A DNA stretch of 24,397 nt from an uncultured Lentisphaeria bacterium (GTDB taxonomy: Bacteria; Verrucomicrobiota; Lentisphaeria; Victivallales; Victivallaceae), in assembly GCA_937888615.1 (NCBI GenBank), contig CALABZ010000157.1, positions 1 through 24,397 of the forward strand, in the 5' to 3' direction. The position numbers were made by a program, and so were the translations under genes. Of the stretch, positions 1 through 9,425 are shown piece after piece (position 1 is the first letter of the stretch; each line of letters begins with the position of its first letter). The notes under the pieces are model-generated. The model worked only from the letters and a program-made list of their open reading frames with translations. It searched no databases and was not told the origin of the DNA.

Positions 1-73
1 ATTGATTTGAAGCCCCATACCTTTCACCTGCATTTCGACGCATGAGATTATGGACATCAGAGGTTCATTTGCT

Positions 74-1174
74 TCAGATTTTGAGCGGACGGCAACTGCT
101 GCGCTGGACCCATTGCGAGGTAATACGGACAGCGATGTGAACCGGATAGTTCCGGTACCATGCGTTCGTGCAGGCAAGATGTCCCAGAACTTCCCCCACT
201 TCCTGCAGCGGAACGACCATACCGGTAAGATTGTAAGAGCGATATATCGGATTATCGTCGAATGACACAACCTCATAATCACGCCCGGCACAAAGATGAT
301 GCCTCTGCTCCATTCCGTCGATAAATTGCGCGGCATAGAAGTTGTTGAGGGAGATAAAGATCGTATCGGGTTTCAATAGATCCCGGCACCGGTCGATATC
401 TTCGGCGGTTACCGACAAAACCCGGAGCGAAACCGGTGAATCGTCCTTAGACGCAAAACCAAGCTGGAGTCCTTCCAGACGCCGCTGATGCCACAAGTCC
501 GGGCTTTTCTTGTTGCCCAGGATAACAAAATTGGTGAAATTATTTTTCTGCAAGATCTGGGCCATAAGGATACCGTCGGCATAACAGTCGAGGATGATAC
601 TGGAGACAAAATCAAGGCGGCTCATGTTGTTGCCGCGGTTCAACACATAAACCGGCGTCGGAATTCCCAGCAGCAGTTCACTGTTGTCATTGAGGAAAAA
701 ACTGTCTTCGGAATCCGGAAATATGAGCAACGCCGCCGCTTCGTTATGGGATGCTTGACTGATGATCCGGCTGAATTTCTGGCGGTCGCTCCCGGTTGGG
801 ATGTGCTTGTAACAAACCTCGTATCCGGCTTCGCCCACCACCTTTTCCAAGGCATCGAACGACTCTTTGCTCCAATGGGTGTTATGGGGGGTGCTTGAGT
901 AAAGAACATAAATCTGGCGACTTAAAGCATTCTGTAGCCGAACCAGTTTCTCCCGGTCCGGCAGGGGCGAAATAATACGGGTTCCAGCCCGCTTATGGCT
1001 GATAAGGATGTGATTCCCCTTAAGTTTGGCCAGGGCACGCCCCGCATTCATCCGGGTGGTGTCAAAATTTGCAGCCAAAGCCACTTCTGAAGGAATCACA
1101 TCTCCAGCCCGGAGCCTTCCCTCCAATATTTCTGATAAGATGTAACGATAAATAGTCCTGATTTTCTGATTCAT
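74..1174 (-). CDS. GntR-family transcriptional regulator with LacI-type effector domain
   Basis: This 366-residue protein is a DNA-binding repressor or activator of the GntR/LacI hybrid (AraR-like) type. Residues 1-70 form a GntR winged helix-turn-helix: the helix-turn-helix segment runs through GDVIPSEVALAANFDTTRMN and is followed by a wing ending in KRAGTRII. Residues about 85-360 resemble a periplasmic-binding-protein-like sugar sensor, with a beta strand at RQIYVLYSS, a typical ALLIFPDS segment near 149 and VVSFDDNPI near 302. It is the last gene of the minus-strand cluster, 44 bp after the 1340-residue secreted protein, so it probably regulates that locus in response to a glycan breakdown product; this role is inferred from position. 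The ATG at 1174 has no clear ribosome binding site but gives the expected start of the winged-helix domain. Confidence 0.9.
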   Translation of the reverse strand: MNQKIRTIYRYILSEILEGRLRAGDVIPSEVALAANFDTTRMNAGRALAKLKGNHILISHKRAGTRIISPLPDREKLVRLQNALSRQIYVLYSSTPHNTHWSKESFDALEKVVGEAGYEVCYKHIPTGSDRQKFSRIISQASHNEAAALLIFPDSEDSFFLNDNSELLLGIPTPVYVLNRGNNMSRLDFVSSIILDCYADGILMAQILQKNNFTNFVILGNKKSPDLWHQRRLEGLQLGFASKDDSPVSLRVLSVTAEDIDRCRDLLKPDTIFISLNNFYAAQFIDGMEQRHHLCAGRDYEVVSFDDNPIYRSYNLTGMVVPLQEVGEVLGHLACTNAWYRNYPVHIAVRITSQWVQRSSCRPLKI

Positions 1175-1218
1175 AAAGATAATTTAATCTGAAATGATAC
1201 AAATTCAAGACCATGACT

Positions 1219-4200
1219 TTATTTTTTCAAGGCAAGTACGATCCGCCCGTTCTTCTCCGTAGAGTTTATTTTTATGGTACCGCCGCGAATTTCGCGATCC
1301 ACCGGGAAGGTCCCGGGCGAGCACTCAAGGATTTCGATCCGGCTACCGTCCGTTACCCCGGGAAGCCGGACCGTATCCCCGGAAACCGGTTGCCGGTAAT
1401 CCAGAAACAGCCACGATTCGTTCCCGGCGTCGACCAGATACGCGGAAAACGCATTGGCACTCAACTTTCCCGGTACGAAATAATACCGGTAAACCTGGAA
1501 GGCCAACTCGAATCCGGCGGGAATATTTCTTCCCCGCTTCTGGTCAAGAGCAACCGGATAGCTCTTTTTACTGGTCCATATCCACATGGCTGTCGCCGTA
1601 TTGGCACTCCGCACGGCCTGTTCCCTCGGTGAATATCCCATCGCGAAACCGAGCTCCGGCCTGTCGTCGGAACCGGTTAATTGAATAAAGCGGTCAGGCT
1701 TGTCATCGGGATCGGCAAGATTCTTATTTGCCTCCGAGAAAAATATCCCGCCAGAAGGGATCGTACCTTCGATGACCTGTCCGGAGGCAAAATCGTAAGC
1801 CGTCCCTCCCTGTTCGAATGGAAGTGTTTTCGGGATCAGGTACAGCAGCTTTCGGCCTTTCCCCGGGGCAAGCATCTGCGACTGAATACCAGCGATCTGG
1901 TCCACAACGGTATCGCGCAGAAACTTCACCTTCTGCGCCTGCGTACAGCCCGCCGCCGAATGGAAACGGTAGTGGTTTTCCACCACCGCATACGGTTTCC
2001 GGTCATCAGAACGGCCGATCAGGTTATCCAGCCAGGTATCCGGCGCGATAATCTCGTAAGACTCGATAATTTCCAGGCAATCTCCCTGTCGAGCCTGCGT
2101 TCCGGGAAGCAAAGGCTTTCCGTCAAGCAGAAATTCCTGCCGGATAATACGCACACCGGGATACAATTGGGCTCCGGTGAATTTGACAACATCGTATTCC
2201 TTGCCGGTTTCAGCCGCGGTTAATTTTTTTGGAAGCGTGCGATCGAATTTCCAGATGCTGCCGCGTCCCAGGTTTTCCGAAACGAACTGTACACGGTCCG
2301 GCGAAAGAATTTTCACCGGATAATAATTCCGCCCGTTCTCACCGCGAAGCGCCTTACCGATATCCGCCGCCGTCAATCCATGACCGGAAATGTCCGCGTC
2401 CAAGGCCACAAAAGCGCCGTGATTGCCGCCGATATAGGTGTAATTCGCCTTCAGGGGGGCGGCCTCATCGACGCAATAATGGACTACATTCCCCGCATTC
2501 ATATTTGCCGCATTCAGGGGGACCGAAGAAGACACCAGTCGAACGGTGCTGAAGTCAAGCTGCCCGTTAATTCCCCGGACCAGCTTTACCGACAGATCCA
2601 TGCCGTCGGAAAAAAGATTGCGGAGAATACAGTTTTTTTCATCCGGCCTCAGAACAGACAGCGAATGAACCGCCGTCTGCTTCGAAGCCGGAGAAGTTGT
2701 GACGGGCGCGGCGGCAGGCGACTGCAGAGGTTTGTCCGTCGCAAAGTCAAGGCCATAAAGCCGGGGTTTGGACTTCAGAGCCCAGGCTTCGGATATCCCG
2801 CCGAAAAAGGGATATTTGACATCAAGGCGGCCCAGAAAATCCCGGATCAGGTCATCTTCACTTAATTTGCCGGGAAAGAACGCAATCCGCGTTTGCCCAT
2901 CTTTCTCTTCGAAAACAACCGTATCGCGCCAGGCGGCTCCAGGAAAGAATGCCTTCCGGGCGCTTTCGCCAAGTATAAACAAAACCGGAGTCTTCACGGC
3001 TTCCGGTGAATCCGGCGGCAATACCGGCAGACGGTACCGGGTCTGCCAGAGATTGTCCATACCCCACAGTCTCACGACCGGCTGCGCCAGTCGGGAGAAA
3101 TAATATTCGAAATAAACCCTCAACTGATCTGCGGCCGGATCCTTGCGGGTATACTCCGTTTTTTCGGCGACAATGGCACAATTCAGCTTGCCGGTATCGG
3201 CAAAATCGGTGGAGGCTATCCATTCCCGCACATTTTCCGGCTGATAATGTACGGAAGAAGCGGGCGGAGTATAGCGGACGCGATGCCGCCCGTCCGTCAC
3301 CTTGCCGGAAGGCCTGAGGATTACCGGTTGCTGGCCGCTCAACGTCAGGTGGACGACGGTTACGCCGGGTGAAACCTCATTCAGTACCTCCGTCCCGTCC
3401 CCGGGTGCATAAAGTTGTCCGCCGGCGCCGAACCTTCCCGTAAAAATCTGAAGCTCCACTTGCCGCGGGGTCGAGTCGGGAGAACTGATGGCGACTACAG
3501 CCCGGTCCCCTTCTCCGAATCGTGAAATCCAATATTCGGCATTGTCCGCATAGGGATTGTCCATCTTCGCGGCCCCTTTCACGATCGCGTATGGAGCTGC
3601 CCGCCAACCGAGCTCCTGAAGTTCTACGAAGAGCGGACGATATTTGACAATATCCTCAAATCCACGTTGGTAAAATATGGCGGGAACCGCCCCGAAACGC
3701 AGCGAGGCCAGAATGACGTACCGAACGATTCCCGACAAACCGGCGTGCAGTTCCTCCGGGGAAAGCCGGTCCCAGTCCAGAACCGCATCAATCCGAAATC
3801 CTTTCCACCAGTATTGAGGTTTCTGCCCCAGCATCATCCGCCGCGGCGCAATGATATCGGTCCGTTCGAAAGGAGTCATTTCATGAATGGCGGCGTCGGC
3901 ATAAAACGCAGGCAGATAGGTGTATTGTTCGTTGATGATGGAGGCCGCGCGCCTCCCATCGTTTTTCGGCGGCAGGTTACGGGTATAATTCATATTGTAG
4001 GCGAGCGCAACCCCCTCCACGGCAAACACCTTCCCCTGTTCATCAAAGGCTTTTCCCGGCTCGGCAAACACCTGTTCGCCGTAATAGCGGGTATCGCCGA
4101 TGGCGCAATGCAGGGCGAAACCGGAAATATCCAATTCATCCCAGAGTTTTTTCAGATCCTCCCGGATAGCTTTGCCGAAAGATCCGGAACGTCCCGGCCA

Positions 4201-5241
4201 AGAGTATTCGGCCCAGCCTTCTTCCGCCCAACCATGCGAACGATATCCGCCCTTGCCGGCGGCGTCGACCCATCTGGAGTCGGAATAATATTTGCGGGCC
4301 AGTTCGGAATTGGCGTATTGCTGCATATAATAATAAAAAAGAGCGGTGGTCCGGTCGCCGTTCCATGTTCTGTTGCGATTGTAACGACGCCAATCCTCGA
4401 TGGTACCGGGGGTATCGCAGGCGGCATGGGCCTTTTCAGTCTTGTAACCGCGTTTTTCGTCCCAGAATTCAGGAGAAGGATAAAAGTCCCCGGCTTTCTG
4501 ATAAGCGTTGTAATACCATTCCCAGCTCAACCCGAAACGCCGCGCTTCCTCCAATTGTTGCAGACGGTTCGCATCGTTGGAGAAAAAATATCCACCAACC
4601 CCATAAATCCTCGGGTCGGCCCCCCTCACCGGACGGAAGGCGGCCGGATAAGCCCGGTAAAGCTCCTCCACCGCTTCGACACAGTACAACGCATCCGGTT
4701 TGGCCATGGCGACAAACACCGTATCCAGTGATTCCCCGGGGTTGAGCACAGCGAAATTGTCGAAAATCAAATCAATCCCCTTGGCTGAAATATTCAGTTG
4801 CCGCTCGAAACGGCTGCTGACGACCGACGGGGCAAATCCAACCGCCGCCAATTGTCCTTCCGGGGCAAGATAGCCGATCATGGGAAAAATATAACGGGTC
4901 GTAGCCGGACGCACCGCCTGTTTGACATTGGAATGATGCTCGAACCCATCGAAGAATATTCCTCCGGGCTGTAATGACGTGTCCATGATGAACCGGAGCC
5001 GCAGTTTAAGCAAGGTTCCAGTACGGTTGACGGTCTGCACTGTATATTCGGAAATCGCATTCACCGGCCGGCAAGTTATCCGGACAGCCAGCCGTTCCGA
5101 CTGAAATGCCATTTGCCGCCCCAAATCGATTTTTGCAAGATTATGAAATTCTTTCCCATCAAATTCGGATATTTCCAACAACGGGGCGGCTGAAAGCAGC
5201 AGACCAGAAAAAAGCCCGGCAAAAGTAAATATCAATTTCAT
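1219..5241 (-). CDS. Large secreted multidomain protein, probable glycoside-hydrolase-like enzyme of unrecognised family
   Basis: The 1340-residue protein begins with a signal peptide (residues 1-18, MKLIFTFAGLFSGLLLSAAP), so it is exported. I do not recognise the family. Residues about 20-200 look like an all-beta N-terminal domain. Residues about 205-555 have the alternating strand/helix pattern of a (beta/alpha)8 barrel, rich in Trp, Tyr, Asp and Glu (WYYNAY near 242, EEGWAEYSW near 340, GFALHCAIGD near 374), as in carbohydrate-active enzymes. A beta-sandwich follows at about 565-660. After further mixed sequence a Pro/Ala/Ser/Thr linker near 885-905 separates a C-terminal part of over 400 residues that is mostly predicted beta structure and contains a YIGGNHGA motif. 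The start is supported by AGGAG about 8 bases upstream and overlaps the preceding stop codon (ATGA). Catalytic residues cannot be assigned; a glycan substrate is inferred. Confidence 0.82.
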   Translation of the reverse strand: MKLIFTFAGLFSGLLLSAAPLLEISEFDGKEFHNLAKIDLGRQMAFQSERLAVRITCRPVNAISEYTVQTVNRTGTLLKLRLRFIMDTSLQPGGIFFDGFEHHSNVKQAVRPATTRYIFPMIGYLAPEGQLAAVGFAPSVVSSRFERQLNISAKGIDLIFDNFAVLNPGESLDTVFVAMAKPDALYCVEAVEELYRAYPAAFRPVRGADPRIYGVGGYFFSNDANRLQQLEEARRFGLSWEWYYNAYQKAGDFYPSPEFWDEKRGYKTEKAHAACDTPGTIEDWRRYNRNRTWNGDRTTALFYYYMQQYANSELARKYYSDSRWVDAAGKGGYRSHGWAEEGWAEYSWPGRSGSFGKAIREDLKKLWDELDISGFALHCAIGDTRYYGEQVFAEPGKAFDEQGKVFAVEGVALAYNMNYTRNLPPKNDGRRAASIINEQYTYLPAFYADAAIHEMTPFERTDIIAPRRMMLGQKPQYWWKGFRIDAVLDWDRLSPEELHAGLSGIVRYVILASLRFGAVPAIFYQRGFEDIVKYRPLFVELQELGWRAAPYAIVKGAAKMDNPYADNAEYWISRFGEGDRAVVAISSPDSTPRQVELQIFTGRFGAGGQLYAPGDGTEVLNEVSPGVTVVHLTLSGQQPVILRPSGKVTDGRHRVRYTPPASSVHYQPENVREWIASTDFADTGKLNCAIVAEKTEYTRKDPAADQLRVYFEYYFSRLAQPVVRLWGMDNLWQTRYRLPVLPPDSPEAVKTPVLFILGESARKAFFPGAAWRDTVVFEEKDGQTRIAFFPGKLSEDDLIRDFLGRLDVKYPFFGGISEAWALKSKPRLYGLDFATDKPLQSPAAAPVTTSPASKQTAVHSLSVLRPDEKNCILRNLFSDGMDLSVKLVRGINGQLDFSTVRLVSSSVPLNAANMNAGNVVHYCVDEAAPLKANYTYIGGNHGAFVALDADISGHGLTAADIGKALRGENGRNYYPVKILSPDRVQFVSENLGRGSIWKFDRTLPKKLTAAETGKEYDVVKFTGAQLYPGVRIIRQEFLLDGKPLLPGTQARQGDCLEIIESYEIIAPDTWLDNLIGRSDDRKPYAVVENHYRFHSAAGCTQAQKVKFLRDTVVDQIAGIQSQMLAPGKGRKLLYLIPKTLPFEQGGTAYDFASGQVIEGTIPSGGIFFSEANKNLADPDDKPDRFIQLTGSDDRPELGFAMGYSPREQAVRSANTATAMWIWTSKKSYPVALDQKRGRNIPAGFELAFQVYRYYFVPGKLSANAFSAYLVDAGNESWLFLDYRQPVSGDTVRLPGVTDGSRIEILECSPGTFPVDREIRGGTIKINSTEKNGRIVLALKK

Positions 5242-5807
5242 TTTTTTCTCTCCTGAAGTTGGACATGCCGGAATTGCAGCCTGGCGGTGGAAAAATAAAT
5301 ACCGAGACTGATGCGGATGAAATGCACCTCACCGCCTTTTTTCCCGGTCGTTTCGGTGGTGAAATCCAGGGTTTCCGTCCGCCAATCGGTGTCGCTGGAC
5401 CCTTGCATCCATTCTTTTTTGACAAAATGGGGAACCAGCGGATTACCCTCGCTTGAGATCAAGTATTTACGTTGGTCAAATGCCAGCGGCTGCTTGTTTT
5501 TATCATACCCGGTAATCCACAGGAGTCCACGTCCCTTCAAATGGCGCAGGGTAACGCTCAGCCGGTAGGGCGTACCGGGCTTGACCCGGACGAGCTGGGC
5601 CAGATATCCGGAATAATCGGGTCCGGTGGAATTGACTTCGACAAACTTTTCAGCCGGTTCATAACAAAGTTCGAATACTTCATTGGCCATGGTCAAAAAT
5701 TCCCAACCGCCTTTGTCTTTTCGAAAATCGGGATTAACGATGGCCACAGTCTCTCCGCAAAGCGAAAGCGAGCAACAGAGCGTCGAAAGTAGAAATGCTT
5801 TTCTCAT
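5238..5807 (-). CDS. Small secreted protein, carbohydrate-binding-module-like beta-sandwich
   Basis: This 189-residue protein has a signal peptide starting MRKAFLLSTLCCSLSLCGET; the ATG at 5807 is chosen over an in-frame ATG at 5834 because it places the positive residues directly before the hydrophobic core, with AGAAGA about 6 bases upstream. The mature part opens with IVNPDFRKDKGGWEF, the usual beginning of CBM4/9/22-like jelly-roll modules (a new-domain start followed by a Trp), and continues with predicted beta strands, including GTPYRLSVTLRHL and a final strand ARLQFRHVQLQ typical of that fold. It likely binds glycan or acts as an accessory module for the next gene, with which it overlaps by ATGA, so the two are translationally coupled. 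The fold is inferred from pattern only; ligand unknown. Confidence 0.8.
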   Translation of the reverse strand: MRKAFLLSTLCCSLSLCGETVAIVNPDFRKDKGGWEFLTMANEVFELCYEPAEKFVEVNSTGPDYSGYLAQLVRVKPGTPYRLSVTLRHLKGRGLLWITGYDKNKQPLAFDQRKYLISSEGNPLVPHFVKKEWMQGSSDTDWRTETLDFTTETTGKKGGEVHFIRISLGIYFSTARLQFRHVQLQERKK

Positions 5808-5853
5808 AATAAATCTTCTTGATCCTAATGACATTAAAAAATCGCCGGAATAT

Positions 5854-6639
5854 TCAGAATCCCCGCCAGAAAACCCAATCCTTCAAAAGCGCATACTCAC
5901 TGGGCCAGGCATACAGTTTCTGATCATCAAGGTGCCCGTCCGCATACAGAATATTCACGCCGCCGGAATGACGCGGGTCCGGATTGCCATAACCGTTGGT
6001 ATGAGAATTGATCATACTGTACCATCCCTGAATTTTATTCGGCAGTGACGCGTTGTACTGCCGGGCGTCCATCGTCATGAACAACCGGGAGGGATACTTG
6101 ATCAGGCTGCTTTTGTTGTACTTCTGCGTGCTCGGAGTACCGCCGCCCATTACGAAGTACATCGTCCCGACTCCATACGTATTATAACCGTAGCCGGGAG
6201 TACCGATTCCCGCCGCCGAGGGATAAAAATCCTGAGCCAACCCGCCGCCGGACGGCTTCAGCGCCTGACAGGTTAATGTCTTCAGAGTAATATATTTGGC
6301 ATTGATCAAAGGTCCATTCCAGTATCCCTGCCCCACATCGAAATAATGCGGATAGTAGCCGTCGTATTCATCCATATAAAACGCAAATGCCGTTCCCAGT
6401 TGTTTCTGGTTGTTCTGGCAGCCGCTCTGGATGGCTTTTTCGCGGGCCGAATTCAGGGCCGGCAACAGCATGGCGGCCAATATCGCGATGATCGCTATCA
6501 CAACCAAAAGTTCGATAAGTGTGAATTTATTGTATACCGCGGATTCGGATTCCATCCCGAAAACCGGATGGATTCTCCCCCGTTTATGGTCTGCTGCAAG
6601 ACACTTTTCCGCATTCGATTCGGTCGATTTATAATTCAT
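5854..6639 (-). CDS. Prepilin-type (type II pseudopilin-like) protein with H-X9-DG motif and long N-terminal leader
   Basis: The 261-residue product carries the type IV pilin N-terminal signature FTLIELLVVIAIIAILAAML at residues 39-58, with the conserved Glu at position +5 (Glu43), followed by LLPALNSAREKA and a C-terminal HSGGVNILYADGH segment, which is the H-X9-DG motif of pseudopilins abundant in Planctomycetes and Lentisphaerota. Two features are odd. The residue before the mature Phe is Lys rather than Gly. The leader is 38 residues long if translation starts at the ATG at 6639, which has AAGGAA about 9 bases upstream; an internal ATG at 6555 would shorten it to 10 residues but lacks a well-spaced binding site. 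The gene lies 46 bp upstream of the secreted binding-module gene, so it heads that operon. The protein is expected to be anchored in the inner membrane or assembled in a pseudopilus. Confidence 0.88.
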   Translation of the reverse strand: MNYKSTESNAEKCLAADHKRGRIHPVFGMESESAVYNKFTLIELLVVIAIIAILAAMLLPALNSAREKAIQSGCQNNQKQLGTAFAFYMDEYDGYYPHYFDVGQGYWNGPLINAKYITLKTLTCQALKPSGGGLAQDFYPSAAGIGTPGYGYNTYGVGTMYFVMGGGTPSTQKYNKSSLIKYPSRLFMTMDARQYNASLPNKIQGWYSMINSHTNGYGNPDPRHSGGVNILYADGHLDDQKLYAWPSEYALLKDWVFWRGF

Positions 6640-6744
6640 TTCCCAATTTCCTTCGGTTTATAAGTTTAATGTTCTGGTCCTTCTATTCAGTTCACGGGTC
6701 AGATCGATGATTTTTTCTAAGGCCCTCCGTTACTGTTAATAATA

Positions 6745-6762
6745 TATCGGCAAAATACGATA
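6745..6762. promoter_or_regulatory. Candidate operator: inverted repeat TATCG-N8-CGATA upstream of the pilin-headed cluster
   Basis: In the 158-bp gap between the GH20-fold-like gene and the pilin gene, perfect 5-bp arms (TATCG and CGATA) flank an 8-bp centre. It lies in an AT-rich stretch about 105 bp before the pilin start, where a promoter for the cluster would be expected, and could be an operator for the GntR/LacI-type regulator at the end of that cluster. A short palindrome like this can occur by chance, and no convincing -35/-10 pair was found beside it. Confidence 0.3.
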
Positions 6763-6797
6763 CTGCATCCCTTTTTCATTGTTTAAACCCTGTTTTT

Positions 6798-9425
6798 TTA
6801 TAAAAATTTATACCCCTCGGCGGATTTCCCCGCAGTTTGCGCAGTTTCCCGTCGCCCTGCCAGTTCAAACATGCTTTCCGGATTGAAATATCCCAGGTTC
6901 AGGCGAAGTCTGGGGATGTAGCCGGCCCGGGCCGGCGGCGAATTCTCGCAGGCGGCAAAATCCTCAATGGCGTTTTCCACCCGGTAGACCGAGAACAGCA
7001 TAGGGACGTCCTCCGTCAGCGCCGTCCGGGGAATCGAGAACTCTATCCGGGTATCCGCCAGCCTGAAATTCTTCAGCCCAATCTGGTCGAGCTTGACCCC
7101 GCCCCGAGAAAACGCTGCAAGCCTGGGACGCCGTATCCCGCTTGCCGGGAACAGGGCGATATGAAAAGTCGCATCGGCACTTTCCCGGTCAATATCCAGG
7201 GTGAAACAGTAATCGTCCCCGGATATTTCCTCCATCCGCCAATGAAACGTCCTGGAAAGAACCGTTTCACCGTTCAGGCCGTATTTCGGATGCCGCCGCG
7301 CCGGAAACCGGGGATTGCGGACGGCAGCAGGAAAATCCTTGTCCAAAAGTCTCTGCAGACAGGCAATGGAGCGACGGATTTTCCGGGCGTTGTATTTATA
7401 TCCTTCAGCTTCGGCCTGATAACCCAGGGTTCCATCAACTTTCAGGAGTTCCAGCATCCGGGTCCGTCCGGCCATCTCGCGCCGCACGATCCGTTCCATC
7501 TTTTTCAGGTTTCCGGGATCATCGAAAAGGCGGCTGCGTAACAGGTAAAATTCAAGAATATTCGCAGTACTGGCGAATTGGATTCCAACGGCTTCGGCCG
7601 CAGCGATTTCGCGCAGGCGTTCCGGTTCGATTTCACTGCTTCCGACTTTTCGGAGGATATCCATCCCTTTCTTCCAGTTACGACAAAGCAGTCGCATTTG
7701 CCACAAGGCTTCTTCGATGGTATGGTTTTGCAGGCATTCTCCGATGGCGTCGCCACTCACCGGAAAGTCCAGTTTCCAGACAGGAGTCAACGGACGCAGT
7801 CTCATTTTCAAATGCAGCGGCCAAGCCACGCCATCGGCACTCGGACTGTAATATTGAAACATATAGCAAATAGGGAAATGACGATATCCGGCAGAGAAAT
7901 AACGCCATGCCCGAGCGACCAACGTACTTTTCTCCCTCCACTCCGGCAAGGCCAACTGACGGAGAAATTCTTCTTCACCAAGGCTGAAATCAAATGAATT
8001 CAGCAATCCAGCCGCCCGTGTCATTACCCCGGTCTTGGCGCCAAAGAGCCAACTCTGTACGGCAATCGTAACCCCAAGACGCTTCATTGAACGATATTTC
8101 CGGTACAGAATGCCGGGAACCGGTACGCCTGACACGGTTTCGGTTTCCAGACTGCCCCCAACCTGAATTTTAGCGCCGATCCGTATGCCGTTGCGACGGG
8201 CCGCCTTCGCCATTTTCCGGAAAGAATCGCTCGGCCCCGGATAAGCCAGCCAGTAATCTCCCGCCGGACGGACTCGTCCGCCCTGCCGGGGCGTACCACC
8301 CGATTCAAAATTATACAGCAGGATCACTCCTTTCGGCGTATGCGCGGCAATATCGTAAACCCACTGTGCCCGATGTGCGGCCGGAAAAGGCAGGTAAAGC
8401 CAACTGATAAACTCCGCTTCCGGCGCGGCCGCCTGCATCCCGTCGTAAATCGCCTGCATGCACTTTCCCAGAATCGCCGCCGGTTTCAATTCGGCACAAT
8501 TCGGACAAGCCACTGCAACATCGTCGGCTAGTGCAGAAACCGTACTCAGACAGGTAGTGCCGCGTTCCCCCAGTGAAATATTGATCATTCCTCCCAGTCC
8601 CGGCACGTCCCGAAAAATGGAATATACCGAGTCATAAATATATTTTCGCCCCTTATCCGTGCTCGGACAGAATGCAAGATGGTGATAATACGATGCCCCC
8701 CGGAATTCTGGATGACGCAATAAAACCGGGTCATTCGCCTCAAAATTATATGGCTCTATGCAGAAAATAAAAACTTTTATCCCATAACCGGCGCAACGCG
8801 CGACTATTTCCCGGAGTCTGTCAATCCGCTTCATTCTTCCGGGGTCTACCGGATAGAACGATGTTTCCGCCAACTCCTTCCAGGTTATGGTAAGCCAGAT
8901 GCCATTGACGCCTTCATGAGCAAGCTGGTTCAGATAAGCTTCCGGATAACATTCGGTTTTTTCCAACAGTTCATCGACCGAATTGGGCGGCCGCTTAGTT
9001 GGTGACAATACCGAACGGCCGATCCGGTACTGAAGAAAACCGCTGAATTCGAAGGTTCCCGTTTTCAAATAAAGTTCATTAGATTCGAGCATTATCTTCT
9101 CCAGCAGATAAACGCCCCTCCTTAACTCATCTGAATCAACTCCCTGGATACGGCATTCATCCTGTCGAACAATAATCCGGCCGGCACCCCTGCCCTTATC
9201 GCATCGAACTATTTCCAATATAATCGGATACCCTCCATTTGTTCTGATTGATGACCGCCGGAAAAATGCTTTGAACTGATCCAGCAGAACTTGAAGCTCA
9301 CTGCGGTCGCTCCGCAATACCACACCGCCGCGCAAATCCGCCATTCCCATAGGTTTGTGAGGAATCGAATCGTACTTGACACGATAACTTGGGAAGTGAA
9401 GGTTTTTTCGAAATTCTTGATTCAT
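6798..9425 (-). CDS. GH20-fold-like glycoside hydrolase-like protein with C-terminal CBM9-like domain, cytoplasmic
   Basis: The 875-residue protein has no signal peptide and so probably acts in the cytoplasm. Residues about 35-115 resemble the zincin-like domain that precedes the barrel in GH20, GH67 and DUF4838-type proteins (GRIIVRQDECRIQGVDS, then RRGVYLLEKIM). Residues about 155-480 read as a (beta/alpha)8 barrel: GVNGIWLTITWKEL near 172, IKVFIFCIEPYN near 216, and MINISLGERG near 280, where Glu287 is a candidate acidic residue. A CPNC pair at 307-310 recalls cysteine motifs seen in related barrels. Residues about 500-690 are helical, and about 715-820 look like a CBM9-like beta domain (FTLDIDRESADATFHIALF). 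The start is the ATG at 9425, with GGAAAG 7 bases upstream. It probably cleaves an imported oligosaccharide; the substrate cannot be told. Confidence 0.82.
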   Translation of the reverse strand: MNQEFRKNLHFPSYRVKYDSIPHKPMGMADLRGGVVLRSDRSELQVLLDQFKAFFRRSSIRTNGGYPIILEIVRCDKGRGAGRIIVRQDECRIQGVDSDELRRGVYLLEKIMLESNELYLKTGTFEFSGFLQYRIGRSVLSPTKRPPNSVDELLEKTECYPEAYLNQLAHEGVNGIWLTITWKELAETSFYPVDPGRMKRIDRLREIVARCAGYGIKVFIFCIEPYNFEANDPVLLRHPEFRGASYYHHLAFCPSTDKGRKYIYDSVYSIFRDVPGLGGMINISLGERGTTCLSTVSALADDVAVACPNCAELKPAAILGKCMQAIYDGMQAAAPEAEFISWLYLPFPAAHRAQWVYDIAAHTPKGVILLYNFESGGTPRQGGRVRPAGDYWLAYPGPSDSFRKMAKAARRNGIRIGAKIQVGGSLETETVSGVPVPGILYRKYRSMKRLGVTIAVQSWLFGAKTGVMTRAAGLLNSFDFSLGEEEFLRQLALPEWREKSTLVARAWRYFSAGYRHFPICYMFQYYSPSADGVAWPLHLKMRLRPLTPVWKLDFPVSGDAIGECLQNHTIEEALWQMRLLCRNWKKGMDILRKVGSSEIEPERLREIAAAEAVGIQFASTANILEFYLLRSRLFDDPGNLKKMERIVRREMAGRTRMLELLKVDGTLGYQAEAEGYKYNARKIRRSIACLQRLLDKDFPAAVRNPRFPARRHPKYGLNGETVLSRTFHWRMEEISGDDYCFTLDIDRESADATFHIALFPASGIRRPRLAAFSRGGVKLDQIGLKNFRLADTRIEFSIPRTALTEDVPMLFSVYRVENAIEDFAACENSPPARAGYIPRLRLNLGYFNPESMFELAGRRETAQTAGKSAEGYKFL

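Noticed and set aside
1..73. Sequence downstream of the GntR/LacI-type gene
   Set aside because: No hairpin with T-run, gene or repeat could be identified.
3667..4731. 354-residue open frame on the plus strand
   Set aside because: Antisense to the 1340-residue secreted protein and without protein-like features.
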